Part shown: piece by piece, positions 46,876 through 56,816 of the stretch
Layout of the letters: each line of letters begins with the position of its first letter
How positions within the stretch are numbered: the stretch's first letter is position 1
From: Serratia liquefaciens
Lineage (GTDB): Bacteria > Pseudomonadota > Gammaproteobacteria > Enterobacterales > Enterobacteriaceae
Direction of reading: 5' to 3'
NCBI RefSeq assembly: GCF_027594825.1
Contig: NZ_CP088930.1
Coordinates: 186,001-250,000, forward strand
DNA: 64,000 nucleotides
Made by a program: the position numbers and the translations under genes
The notes under the pieces: generated by a model
What the model was told of the DNA's origin: nothing
Databases searched by the model: none
The model's input: only the letters and a program-made list of their open reading frames with translations

Positions 46876-47489
46876 CAATTCGGCTCCTTGCGGGATTCTG
46901 GGGCGGTAGCGAACGGCAGCTCGGCGCTGAGCGCCTGCATGGCATTACGCCTTTTCTGTTCGCTGGCGTTACGCACGTCGTGGTCGCTGACCAAGCGAAT
47001 GGCCTGGGTAGGACAGGTACGGATACAGGCGGGGCCCAGGGGGGTGAAAGCGCAAAGGTCGCACTTCACCGCCACGGCGCGGACACCGGGCACGCAATCC
47101 AGGAAGGCGCCGACCGGCCGCGGCGCTTTGGCGGCAGGCAGGGCCAGCGGTGTGTTGCAGTCTGCGGGGATCGCCAACGGAGTACTGCCGCCGAAGCCAA
47201 TGGCGCCGAACGGGCAGGCGATGCCGCAGAGTTTGCAACTGACGCACAGGCTCTCGTTCAGGACGATGGCATCATCCTGATGGCGAATGGCGTTTACCGG
47301 ACAGACCTGCGCGCAGGGCGCATCCTCACATTGATGGCACATCACCGGTGCCGAATCGCGGGCGTTACGTATCACCTGCAAGCGGGGTAATGCCTGCAAA
47401 CCCTGTTGCCGATGTTCCGCAGAACAACTGGCCATGCAGGTATTGCAGCCAATACACAATTTGGGGTCCGCAATAATAAAGCGGTTCAT
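46875..47489 (-). CDS. hycB: Formate hydrogenlyase electron-transfer subunit HycB
   Basis: 204 residues (E. coli 203). The start MNRFIIADPKLCIGCNTCMA has AAGGAG just upstream. Four cysteine clusters for [4Fe-4S] centres: CIGCNTCMASC, CHQCEDAPCAQVC, CVSCKLCGIAC and CDLCAFTPLGPACIRTC. It receives electrons from FdhF and passes them to HycF/HycG. It is separated from hycA by 87 bp with a palindrome and a hairpin, so hycB and onward may be regulated apart from hycA. Confidence 0.95.
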   Translation of the reverse strand: MNRFIIADPKLCIGCNTCMASCSAEHRQQGLQALPRLQVIRNARDSAPVMCHQCEDAPCAQVCPVNAIRHQDDAIVLNESLCVSCKLCGIACPFGAIGFGGSTPLAIPADCNTPLALPAAKAPRPVGAFLDCVPGVRAVAVKCDLCAFTPLGPACIRTCPTQAIRLVSDHDVRNASEQKRRNAMQALSAELPFATAPESRKEPN

Positions 47490-47502
47490 GCACACTCCTT
47501 GC

Positions 47503-47520
47503 TTCGTCATTTATGACGAA
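47503..47520. promoter_or_regulatory. Palindrome in the hycA-hycB gap (possible FhlA site)
   Basis: TTCGTCAT and ATGACGAA are perfectly complementary around TT, 14 bp before the hycB start. E. coli has an FhlA-bound upstream element in the same hycA-hycB gap that serves the divergent hyp promoter, so an FhlA role here is plausible. The related half-site GACGTTTCGACAG follows at 47538-47550. Confidence 0.5.
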
Positions 47521-47543
47521 ATCGTCAGTAAAAAATGACGTTT

Positions 47544-47559
47544 CGACAGTTTTCTGTCG
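47544..47559. other. Small hairpin after hycA
   Basis: CGACAG-TTTT-CTGTCG forms a perfect 6-bp stem, 17 bp beyond the hycA stop. On the minus strand it is followed 12 bp later by a T-run (TTTTTTA), so it might attenuate readthrough from hycA into hycB. Confidence 0.45.
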
Positions 47560-47576
47560 GTGAGTAACGCCGACAG

Positions 47577-48044
47577 TCAGACGGACAGGGTTATTTTTTT
47601 CAGTGCGTCATGAATGGCATGGCCGTCATGCAGAGAGTCAAACAGGCATTGGTAAATAACGGCGATCTTATCCAGGTAATGTTCAAATACCGCCGGCATG
47701 TCGCGATTGTTTATTACGCCGTCAATATTGCCGTCTTCATCCAGCGAGGCATGGGCGAAGGGGGCGAAATTCTCGGCTTCGTGCGGCGATGCCAAATTAA
47801 TGCGATAGCAAATATCACGGCTATAAAACCCCTCACTTAATTGAATGCTCACCGTGAAGTGGTTGAACAGCACAAAACGCAGATCGTCGTCCTGACCGTA
47901 AGTAAACTGATGATTAATCTTCTTTTTAGTGGTGGTTACCGCTTTGATTAAGGTGCTGTGGTAGGTTTGCCACTGCGCCATCAGGCGGTTGCTTTTGTTG
48001 GCGATATAATCGGCCTGGCTGGTTACTTCACTGATAGTACTCAT
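47577..48044 (-). CDS. hycA: Formate hydrogenlyase regulatory protein HycA
   Basis: 155 residues. It matches E. coli HycA (153) in layout: SEVTSQADYIANKSNRLMAQ WQTYH, LRFVLFNHFTVSIQLSEGFYS and DGNIDGVINNRDMPAVFEHY LDKIAVIYQCLF. HycA antagonises FhlA and lowers transcription of the formate regulon. It is the first gene of the leftward hyc operon and lies 56 bp downstream of a sigma-54 promoter. The ATG at 48044 is chosen over a GTG nine bases upstream because it aligns with the HycA start. Confidence 0.9.
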   Translation of the reverse strand: MSTISEVTSQADYIANKSNRLMAQWQTYHSTLIKAVTTTKKKINHQFTYGQDDDLRFVLFNHFTVSIQLSEGFYSRDICYRINLASPHEAENFAPFAHASLDEDGNIDGVINNRDMPAVFEHYLDKIAVIYQCLFDSLHDGHAIHDALKKITLSV

Positions 48045-48099
48045 TGTCGTCACTCAAAATGGATGGTCATTGTCGAAACGCTTCGGGTGAACGACTTAA

Positions 48100-48115
48100 A
48101 GCATAAAGCGTGCCA
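48100..48115 (-). promoter_or_regulatory. Sigma-54 promoter of the hyc operon
   Basis: Minus strand TGGCACGCTTTATGCT has the full TGGCAC -24 element and GC at -12 with correct spacing (consensus TGGCAC-N5-TTGCA). It lies 56 bp before hycA, in the divergent hycA-hypA region. Confidence 0.82.
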
Positions 48116-48247
48116 GACTCCGGTGGTTTTTATTATTTCCTTTTAATTCAAGCATCAGTAATGGAATTAACCTCCTCAGTGAGCAGTGCGACTGCCAGCT
48201 AATTAATGTCGACGTCATGACACTCGACAAATATGCCGAATAGGTTT

Positions 48248-48263
48248 TGGCACCATATTTGCA
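48248..48263 (+). promoter_or_regulatory. Sigma-54 promoter of the hyp operon
   Basis: TGGCACCATATTTGCA matches the RpoN consensus TGGCAC-N5-TTGCA at every conserved position and lies 44 bp before the hypA ATG. It is back to back with the hyc promoter at 48100-48115. Confidence 0.9.
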
Positions 48264-48306
48264 ATGCAGGGTGACGAAACGTTTTATCACCCCAGACGGA
48301 GGCCGG

Positions 48307-48651
48307 ATGCACGAAATAACCTTGTGCCAACATGCGATGGAAATAATGCAGCAACAGGCTCGTCAACATCGGGCGAAACGTATTACCGCGGTGTGGTTCG
48401 AAATTGGCGCATTTTCCTGCGTGGAGGCGGAATCGCTGCGGTTCTGTTTTGACATGGTCTGTCGCGACACCCTGGCCGAAGGTTGCGAGCTGCATCTGCA
48501 TGAACAACGCGCCTTGTCCTGGTGTTATGACTGCCAGGCCGACGTCGAGCTGTTGATCCCGCAGGTTCTGGTCTGCCCGCACTGCGCCGGTAGAAACCTG
48601 CGGGTGCAGGCCGATGATGGGTTGCAAATAAAACGTCTGGAAATTGAATAA
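48307..48651 (+). CDS. hypA: Hydrogenase nickel-insertion protein HypA
   Basis: 114 residues from ATG at 48307 ([20 protein letters not shown]); a longer in-frame extension runs into the promoter. The N-terminal Met-His-Glu nickel site and the zinc site (CYDC-X(22)... CPHC) are present. HypA delivers nickel with HypB to the HycE precursor. It is the first gene of the rightward hypABCDE-fhlA cluster; hypB follows after 17 bp with AAAGGAG. It corresponds to the HypA rather than HybF branch by its place beside hyc. Confidence 0.95.
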   Translation: MHEITLCQHAMEIMQQQARQHRAKRITAVWFEIGAFSCVEAESLRFCFDMVCRDTLAEGCELHLHEQRALSWCYDCQADVELLIPQVLVCPHCAGRNLRVQADDGLQIKRLEIE

Positions 48652-48668
48652 CTGAAAGGAGAAAGAAC

Positions 48669-49463
48669 ATGTGCAGCACTTGCGGTTGTGCCCATGGGGA
48701 ACTGACGATTGAAGGGCAAGCAAAGGTCCCGTTTCGCCCGCAGCGGTCTCTGCAGGGGGACCTGCATTATGGACTGGGAGTGGCGGGCACTCATGCGCCG
48801 GGCATCAGTCAGCGGCGAATGCTGGAAATAGAAACCCGGGTGTTGGATAAAAACGATCGTCTGGCCGAACGCAATCGCCAGTATTTTGCCGAGCAACGGA
48901 TCCTGGCGTTGAATCTGGTATCCAGCCCCGGTTCAGGCAAAACCACGCTGCTGACCGAAACCCTGCTGCGGCTCCGCGGGGCGCGTGAGTGCGCGGTAGT
49001 GGAAGGAGACCAGCAAACCACCAACGATGCAGAACGTATCCGCGCCACCGGCGTGCCGGCGATCCAGGTCAATACCGGCAAAGGCTGTCATCTGGACGCG
49101 CAAATGGTTCATGAAGCCGCCCAACGCCTGGAGCTCAAACCCAGCAGCCTGTTGTTTATCGAAAATGTCGGCAACCTGGTTTGCCCAGCCAGCTTCGATC
49201 TGGGGGAGCGGCATAAGGTGGCGGTGCTGTCGGTCACCGAAGGGGAAGACAAGCCCCTCAAGTACCCACATATGTTCGCCGCCGCACGTCTGATGCTGCT
49301 GAACAAGGTCGATCTGCTGCCGTACTTGAAGTTTGACCTGGACGCCTGTATCGCCAATGCCCGTCAGGTTAATCCCGACATCGAGATAATTACCCTTTCG
49401 GCGACTCAGGGTGAAGGGATGGACCAGTGGATGGCCTGGCTGGAGCGGCAGCTATGTGCATAG
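48669..49463 (+). CDS. hypB: Hydrogenase nickel-incorporation GTPase HypB
   Basis: 264 residues. The N-terminal nickel motif CSTCGCAHG (E. coli CxxCGC) is kept, but the region to the G domain is shorter than in E. coli (290) and has few His residues. G-domain motifs: P-loop [20 protein letters not shown], switch [13 protein letters not shown], metal site GKGCHLDA and base recognition NKVDLL. It uses GTP hydrolysis to insert nickel. The low His content, together with a dedicated nickel permease in the locus, suggests little nickel storage. It overlaps hypC by 10 bp. Confidence 0.96.
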   Translation: MCSTCGCAHGELTIEGQAKVPFRPQRSLQGDLHYGLGVAGTHAPGISQRRMLEIETRVLDKNDRLAERNRQYFAEQRILALNLVSSPGSGKTTLLTETLLRLRGARECAVVEGDQQTTNDAERIRATGVPAIQVNTGKGCHLDAQMVHEAAQRLELKPSSLLFIENVGNLVCPASFDLGERHKVAVLSVTEGEDKPLKYPHMFAAARLMLLNKVDLLPYLKFDLDACIANARQVNPDIEIITLSATQGEGMDQWMAWLERQLCA

Positions 49464-49750
49464 GTATTCCCGGGCAGATCGTGGCGCTGGACCAGCATCA
49501 GCCTCAGCACGCCTGGGCCGAAGTCTGCGGCGTACAGCGCGAAGTGAATATCGCGTTGGTTTGCCGGGAGGATGAACCCAAAGAAGCGATGCTGGGGTGT
49601 TGGGTGTTGATCCACGTGGGCTTTGCGATGAGCCGTCTCGATCAGCAAGAGGCCGAGGAAATGCTGGCGGCACTGCAGGCGATGGGGGAAGTGGAGCAGG
49701 ACGTGGCGTTGTTTTTGGCGGGGGAGGATAACCATGGATTACGTAGATGA
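49454..49750 (+). CDS. hypC: Hydrogenase maturation chaperone HypC
   Basis: 98 residues (E. coli 90). The essential N-terminal [13 protein letters not shown] includes Cys2, which binds the Fe(CN)2CO precursor with Hyp[21 protein letters not shown] is the family helix. It works as the chaperone for HycE. The frame starts inside the hypB end and overlaps hypD by 17 bp, so all three are tightly coupled. Confidence 0.96.
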   Translation: MCIGIPGQIVALDQHQPQHAWAEVCGVQREVNIALVCREDEPKEAMLGCWVLIHVGFAMSRLDQQEAEEMLAALQAMGEVEQDVALFLAGEDNHGLRR

Positions 49751-50861
49751 ATTTCGCGATCCGCAGCGGGTGAAGAACCTGCTGCAACATATCTGGCAGC
49801 GCGCCGCGCAGTTGCCGTTTACCGCCGAACGACCGCTGCAAATCATGGAGGTGTGCGGTGGCCATACCCATGCGATATTCCGCTTTGGCCTGGACAAGCT
49901 GCTGCCCGCGCAAATCGAATTCATTCATGGCCCCGGCTGCCCGGTTTGCGTTTTACCCATGGGACGCATTGACGCCTGCTGCGAAATCGCCGGGCACCCC
50001 GAAGTGATTTTTTGCACCTTCGGCGATGCGCTGCGGGTGCCAGGCCAGCAGGGATCTTTACTGCAGGCTCGCGAACGCGGTGCCGACGTGCGAGTGGTTT
50101 ACTCACCGTTGGATGCCCTGATGCTGGCGCGGAATAACCCGCAGCGGCAGGTGGTGTTCTTTGCCCTGGGGTTCGAAACCACCATGCCGGTCACGGCGGT
50201 TACCCTGCAACAGGCGCGGCAGGAAGGCCTGGGTAACTTCAGCGTATTTTGTCAGCACATCAGCCTGATCCCCACCTTGCGCAGCCTGCTGCAACAGCCG
50301 GATGTGCGCATCGACGGTTTTCTGGCACCCGGCCACGTCAGCATGGTGATAGGCACCGAGCCCTATCATTTTATCAGCGGGCAATACCACAAACCTCTGG
50401 TGGTGACCGGCTTTGAGCCACTGGATATCTTGCAAGGGGTGCTGATGCTGGTCGAACAGTTCCTTGGCCGACAAAGCCAAACCGAAAACCAATACCGGCG
50501 GGTGGTGCCGGAACAGGGCAACCGGCTGGCACAGCAGGCGATGAGCGAGGTTTTTGTGCTGGGTGGCGGCAGCGAATGGCGCGGGCTGGGCACCATTGCC
50601 GACTCAGGCATTGCTCTTACGCCAGCCTATCAGGCTTTTGATGCGGAACGTCGTTTCCGCCCGCAGCGGCGGCAAGTGGCTGACGATCCGCGATCCCGCT
50701 GCGGAGACGTGCTCACCGGGCGGTGCAAACCGCGTGATTGCCCGCTGTTTGGCCGCGGTTGTACGCCGCAAAACGCGTTTGGCGCCCTGATGGTCTCATC
50801 CGAAGGGGCCTGCGCCGCCTGGTACCAATATCGCCGCGAAACAGAGGAGATGCCGGCATGA
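49734..50861 (+). CDS. hypD: Hydrogenase maturation scaffold HypD
   Basis: 375 residues (E. coli 373). Motifs: IMEVCGGHTHAIFRFGLDKL, FIHGPGCPVCVLPMGRIDAC, FFALGFETTMP and the C-terminal [4Fe-4S] cysteines (RCGDVLTGRCKPRDCPLFGRGCTP). With HypC it assembles the Fe(CN)2CO unit. Its stop overlaps the hypE start by 4 bp (ATGA). Confidence 0.97.
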   Translation: MDYVDEFRDPQRVKNLLQHIWQRAAQLPFTAERPLQIMEVCGGHTHAIFRFGLDKLLPAQIEFIHGPGCPVCVLPMGRIDACCEIAGHPEVIFCTFGDALRVPGQQGSLLQARERGADVRVVYSPLDALMLARNNPQRQVVFFALGFETTMPVTAVTLQQARQEGLGNFSVFCQHISLIPTLRSLLQQPDVRIDGFLAPGHVSMVIGTEPYHFISGQYHKPLVVTGFEPLDILQGVLMLVEQFLGRQSQTENQYRRVVPEQGNRLAQQAMSEVFVLGGGSEWRGLGTIADSGIALTPAYQAFDAERRFRPQRRQVADDPRSRCGDVLTGRCKPRDCPLFGRGCTPQNAFGALMVSSEGACAAWYQYRRETEEMPA

Positions 50862-51871
50862 ACAACGTGATTACTATGGCTCATGGCAGCGGTGGTGCGG
50901 CAATGCAGCAATTGCTGGACGATCTTTTCTTGCCTGCCTTTGCCAACCCGCAGTTGGATCAGCGTGAAGATCAGGCCCGATTGGACCTGGCCGAGTTAAC
51001 GCAGCAGGGCGATCGGCTGGCGTTTACTACCGACAGCTACGTGATTGACCCGATTTTCTTTCCGGGCGGTGACATAGGCAAGCTGGCCATCTGCGGTACG
51101 GCCAACGATCTGGCGGTGAGCGGCGCGCTGCCGCGCTATCTTTCCTGCGGCTTTATTCTCGAAGAAGGCTTGCCGTTGCCCGACTTACAACGCGTGGTCG
51201 CCTCGATGGCCGCCACCGCGCAGCAGGCTGGTATTCGCATTGCGACCGGGGATACCAAGGTGGTGCAGCGTGGTGCAGCCGACAAAGTGTTTATCAATAC
51301 CGCCGGTATTGGGGTGATCCCGTCAGGCCTGAACTGGGCGGCGCAAAATATCCGCGCCGGCGATGCCGTGATTGTCAGCGGCACCCTAGGGGATCACGGG
51401 GCAACTATTCTCAACCTGCGCGAAAAGCTGGGTATGTCTCTGGACGTGATCAGCGACTGTGCGGTGTTAACGCCGTTAATTGAGCCACTGCGTGCCATTC
51501 ACGGCGTGCGGGCGCTGCGCGATGCGACCCGTGGTGGGGTGAATGCCATTTTGCATGAGTTCTCCCGTGCGGCGGGCGTGGGCATCGAGGTGGAAGAAAG
51601 CCTGTTGCCGATCCCCCCGGCAGTGCGAGGCATTTGCGAATTGCTGGGGCTGGACGCCATTAATTTTGCCAACGAGGGAAAACTGGTGGTCGTAGCCGCA
51701 CCGCAAGCCGCACAGGACGTGCTCTGTGCCTTGCGTGCTCACCCATTGGGCGCAAGCGCGGCGCTGATTGGCACAGTGACGGATGGGCGACAGGTAAGAC
51801 TGCAGGGCGCTTATGGCATCAGCCGCCGGTTGGATTTGCCACATGCCGAGCCTTTGCCGCGGATTTGTTGA
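50858..51871 (+). CDS. hypE: Hydrogenase maturation carbamoyl dehydratase HypE
   Basis: 337 residues from the ATG at 50858; a longer frame to the left lies inside hypD. PurM-like ATP fold: TMAHGSGGAAMQQLLDDLFL, TTDSYVIDPIFFPGGDIGKL, VSGTLGDHGATIL and ATRGGVNAILHEFSRAAGV. The conserved C-terminal Cys is in EPLPRIC, the site that receives the carbamoyl group from HypF and turns it into thiocyanate. It is followed by fhlA after 88 bp. Confidence 0.97.
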   Translation: MNNVITMAHGSGGAAMQQLLDDLFLPAFANPQLDQREDQARLDLAELTQQGDRLAFTTDSYVIDPIFFPGGDIGKLAICGTANDLAVSGALPRYLSCGFILEEGLPLPDLQRVVASMAATAQQAGIRIATGDTKVVQRGAADKVFINTAGIGVIPSGLNWAAQNIRAGDAVIVSGTLGDHGATILNLREKLGMSLDVISDCAVLTPLIEPLRAIHGVRALRDATRGGVNAILHEFSRAAGVGIEVEESLLPIPPAVRGICELLGLDAINFANEGKLVVVAAPQAAQDVLCALRAHPLGASAALIGTVTDGRQVRLQGAYGISRRLDLPHAEPLPRIC

Positions 51872-51959
51872 TCCCGTCGGGGGAGAACGCCGCCGGCCAG
51901 CGTTACACTTTGCGATGTGACTCACAAATCTTCATCGCGACTCAGGCAAGTGATAAACA

Positions 51960-54026
<2,067 letters not shown>

Positions 54027-54050
54027 AGCGCCACAGGGGTTAGGGGCAGC

Positions 54051-54072
54051 CAATGAGGGATATCCCTCATTG
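54051..54072. promoter_or_regulatory. Perfect 22-bp palindrome upstream of hchA
   Basis: CAATGAGGGAT at 54051-54061 is followed directly by its exact complement to 54072. With no loop it is more like a dimeric regulator site than a terminator, and no T-run follows. It lies 62 bp before hchA and 24 bp after the fhlA stop. The LuxR-type regulator inside the hchA operon is one candidate to bind it. Confidence 0.6.
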
Positions 54073-54134
54073 CGGCTTTAGGCTGAGTTACCTAAGCTAA
54101 AGCTGCAATGCAAATCGCACACAAGGAGATCATC

Positions 54135-55010
54135 ATGACTAACTTACCATCCGAAGATCGTAATCCCGCCCCAGATGCCGCTGAAGAAAATGCGTTCTTT
54201 CCGTCACCTTACTCTTTGAGTAAATACACGTCGGCAAAGACGGACTTCGACGGTGCCCACTATCCTGCACCTTATAAAGGCGGCAAGTGGAAGGTGTTGA
54301 TGATTGCGTCTCAGGAACGCTATCTGATGATGCAAAACGGAAAGTTTTTCTCTACCGGGAACCATCCTGTGGAGATGTTATTGCCCATGCACCACATGGA
54401 TCTTGCCGGGTTCGAAATCGACGTCGCAACGCCATCAGGCGACCCGGTAAAGCTTGAGATGTGGGCATTCCCTGGTGAGGATGCGGCGGTCAAGGCCACC
54501 TATGAGAAATATCGCCATCAGCTCAAGCAACCGAAAAAGCTGACTGAGGTGGTGAAAGATTTGGATGCGGGTAATTATATCGGCGTCTTTATCCCGGGCG
54601 GTCACGGCGTCCTTAACGACATTCCCTTCAGCGAAGACGTGAAAAAAGCGCTGTTCTGGGCCCATGACAACGATCGTTACGTGATTTCACTGTGCCACGG
54701 GCCTGCCGGATTGTTGGCGGCGGGCTTGGGTGAGGACAAGGAAAACTTCTTGTACCGCGGTTACGAAATCTGTGTTTTCCCGGACTCGCTGGATACCGGC
54801 GCCAATATCGATATCGGTTATATTCCGGGCCCAATGCCCTGGCTGGTCGGCGAACGCCTTCGCGAGCTGGGCGTCAAGATCCTCAATAGCGACATCACGG
54901 GGAAAGTCCATAAAGACCGTCGTTTGTTGACCGGCGACAGCCCGTTGGCCTCCAACAATCTCGGCAAGTTGGCCGCAGAGACATTGCTTGCCGACGTTGC
55001 GGCGCGATGA
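54135..55010 (+). CDS. hchA: Glyoxalase III / protein deglycase HchA (Hsp31)
   Basis: 291 residues (E. coli 283). [49 protein letters not shown] and the nucleophile elbow [15 protein letters not shown] (Cys-His) match Hsp31; [24 protein letters not shown] closes the fold. Hsp31 detoxifies methylglyoxal and acts as a holding chaperone. AAGGAG precedes the ATG at 54135. It is the first gene of an operon with a LuxR-type regulator (4-bp overlap) and a quinone oxidoreductase, an order that differs from the E. coli hchA locus with its two-component genes. Confidence 0.95.
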   Translation: MTNLPSEDRNPAPDAAEENAFFPSPYSLSKYTSAKTDFDGAHYPAPYKGGKWKVLMIASQERYLMMQNGKFFSTGNHPVEMLLPMHHMDLAGFEIDVATPSGDPVKLEMWAFPGEDAAVKATYEKYRHQLKQPKKLTEVVKDLDAGNYIGVFIPGGHGVLNDIPFSEDVKKALFWAHDNDRYVISLCHGPAGLLAAGLGEDKENFLYRGYEICVFPDSLDTGANIDIGYIPGPMPWLVGERLRELGVKILNSDITGKVHKDRRLLTGDSPLASNNLGKLAAETLLADVAAR

Positions 55011-55726
55011 GCAACCCCATTGCCCAGGATGCCTTTTCAACCGCTCTCGCCATAGAGGAGAGCGGTTCACTATCGGCAATCCAGGATCGGGTTCGAACCT
55101 TCGCCAAACCCTACGGTTTTGACCGTTTCGTCCTGTTCTCAGCTTCCGCAACGACAGAAGCGGTGGTCGAGCATATTTACTGGGTTGAAGGCGACTGGTT
55201 CGGCAACGGTGAAAGCGTGGACGCAGTAACTTACGTACGCCACTGCCCGGTGACGCGACATATGCTGCTGGGCGGCGATCCCTTTTTCTGGAGCAAAATC
55301 AGCGCGGAGAAAGGGGAGCTGTATCAGGTCGTTCGAACCCCACGAGGGCCGGGGATCCATGGTTTGCAGATCCCGGTATTTGGCCCGCTGGGACTGGAGG
55401 GGGCCATCAGCCTGGGCGGCGAGCACATAGAAGCTTCCGCGCAAGTCAGGCTGGCGATGTCATTGGTGGGTACGGCGGCGTTTTTCTCCGCGCGCCGCCG
55501 GTTAGAAGCGCCTGCAGATGGGATGATTGGCAAGTTGTCCGAACGTGAGCGCGAAGTCCTGGCCTGGACGGCTGCCGGGCGTCGGCAGGCTGATATCGCC
55601 GCCACGCTTGGGCTTTCCGAGCGAACCGTGGAAAACCATCTGCGCCGGATACGCCTGCGTCTGGGGGCGGCCACTACCGCCCAAGCGATAAGAATAGCGA
55701 TCCGCAAGGGTGAAATAGAAATCTGA
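55007..55726 (+). CDS. LuxR-family regulator with autoinducer-binding-type domain (no LuxI nearby)
   Basis: 239 residues. The C-terminal LuxR HTH is clear ([45 protein letters not shown]). The N-terminal domain has the general layout of autoinducer-binding domains ([20 protein letters not shown], then [16 protein letters not shown]). In AHL receptors the segment DP-x... carries an Asp; here the aligned position is Cys (HCPVTRH), so AHL binding is doubtful. It is coupled to hchA by an ATGA overlap and followed by a quinone oxidoreductase, suggesting control by a reactive carbonyl or other metabolite. Confidence 0.82.
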   Translation: MSNPIAQDAFSTALAIEESGSLSAIQDRVRTFAKPYGFDRFVLFSASATTEAVVEHIYWVEGDWFGNGESVDAVTYVRHCPVTRHMLLGGDPFFWSKISAEKGELYQVVRTPRGPGIHGLQIPVFGPLGLEGAISLGGEHIEASAQVRLAMSLVGTAAFFSARRRLEAPADGMIGKLSEREREVLAWTAAGRRQADIAATLGLSERTVENHLRRIRLRLGAATTAQAIRIAIRKGEIEI

Positions 55727-55739
55727 CGACGAGAAAACG

Positions 55740-56741
55740 ATGTCATTGCCTGAATATATGAATGAGATTGAAATAACCACGCCTGGCGGACCTGAAGTAC
55801 TCAGGCTACGCAAGGCGTCGCTGCCGCAGCCTGGCCCTGATGAGATCCTGGTGAAAGTTGCCGCCGCAGGCGTAAACCGTCCGGATGTTATACAGCGGCA
55901 GGGGAATTACCCTATGCCCGACGGCGTCACTCCGGTGCCTGGCCTGGAAGTTGCCGGCAGCATTGTGGCTTTTGGTGACAACGTCACTGGGTTTTCAATC
56001 GGCGACAAGGTATGCGGACTGACCAATGGCGGGGGGTACGCGGAATACGCTTTGTTGCCCTCGACGCAATGCTTGCCGATTCCGGCAGGAATAAGCGTTA
56101 TCGAGGCTGCCGCGATACCCGAAACGTTCTTTACCGTATGGGCTAATCTGTTCCAAATGGCTAACGCCAAACGGGGGGACAGCGTACTCGTCCACGGCGG
56201 CACCAGTGGTATCGGAACCACCGCACTGATGTTGTGCGAAGCGTTCGCAATAGAGTGTTTCGCCACCGCAGGCTCCGAGTCGAAATGTGCTGCCATAACC
56301 TCCCTTGGGGGAAAGCCGATTAATTATCGCACCCATGATTTTGCGTCCGCCATCCTCAACCAGACGCAAGGGCGCGGTGTCGATATTATTCTCGACATCA
56401 TGGGCGCGTCTTACATCAAACCGAATCTGACAGCGTTAGCACGCGATGGCCGCCTGGTGGTGATAGGTTTTCTTGGCGGAGCCATCGCGGACGGCGTCGA
56501 TCTGCAGGCGATGGCGCTTAAGCGCGCGACCGTTACCGGCTCGACCATGCGGGCAAGAACACCGCAGGAAAAGGCGCACATTGCTGCTGAACTTCGCCAG
56601 TACGTTTGGCCGCTGTTGGCTGCGGGTCAGTGTCGTCCGGTCATTCATCAGGTTTTCCGGCTTGAGGATGCCCCGCTGGCGCACGCCATGATGGAACGCG
56701 GCGATCATATAGGGAAAATTGTTCTGCAGATTGCGGACTGA
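55740..56741 (+). CDS. Zinc-free MDR quinone oxidoreductase (PIG3/QOR type)
   Basis: 333 residues. GVNRPDVIQRQGNYPMPDGV and GLEVAGSIVAFGDNV are the N-terminal QOR core, VLVHGGTSGIGTTALML the NADPH site (GGxxGIG), and FRLEDAPLAHAMMERGDHIG KIVL the C-terminus, matching the TIGR02824 PIG3-like group. It reduces quinones with NADPH. It is the third gene of the hchA-luxR operon (13-bp gap), consistent with a response to carbonyl or quinone stress. The remnant at 4885-5113 belongs to the same superfamily but is not an obvious copy. Confidence 0.9.
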   Translation: MSLPEYMNEIEITTPGGPEVLRLRKASLPQPGPDEILVKVAAAGVNRPDVIQRQGNYPMPDGVTPVPGLEVAGSIVAFGDNVTGFSIGDKVCGLTNGGGYAEYALLPSTQCLPIPAGISVIEAAAIPETFFTVWANLFQMANAKRGDSVLVHGGTSGIGTTALMLCEAFAIECFATAGSESKCAAITSLGGKPINYRTHDFASAILNQTQGRGVDIILDIMGASYIKPNLTALARDGRLVVIGFLGGAIADGVDLQAMALKRATVTGSTMRARTPQEKAHIAAELRQYVWPLLAAGQCRPVIHQVFRLEDAPLAHAMMERGDHIGKIVLQIAD

Positions 56742-56751
56742 GTTGTAAACG

Positions 56752-56767
56752 GGGCGGTTAACCGCCC
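56752..56767. terminator. GC palindrome after the quinone oxidoreductase gene
   Basis: GGGCGGT (56752-56758 region) and ACCGCCC form a short stem about 10 bp beyond the stop, between convergent genes. No T-run is present, so termination is tentative. Confidence 0.4.
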
Positions 56768-56816
56768 TGATAGACCCCCTGCCGGCTTCGCAGGAAACTT
56801 GGCTGTGATGCTAATG

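Noticed and set aside
40107..47489. Calling the hydrogenase cluster hyf (hydrogenase 4)
   Set aside because: Only two membrane subunits are present, with no hyfD, hyfE or hyfF, and a hycA gene precedes the operon, so hyc is the better name.
47544..47559. Full intrinsic terminator after hycA
   Set aside because: Stem is only 6 bp and the T-run is 12 bp away; recorded as a hairpin only.
55007..55726. Quorum-sensing pair (LuxI/LuxR)
   Set aside because: No LuxI-type synthase in the window and the receptor motif is altered.
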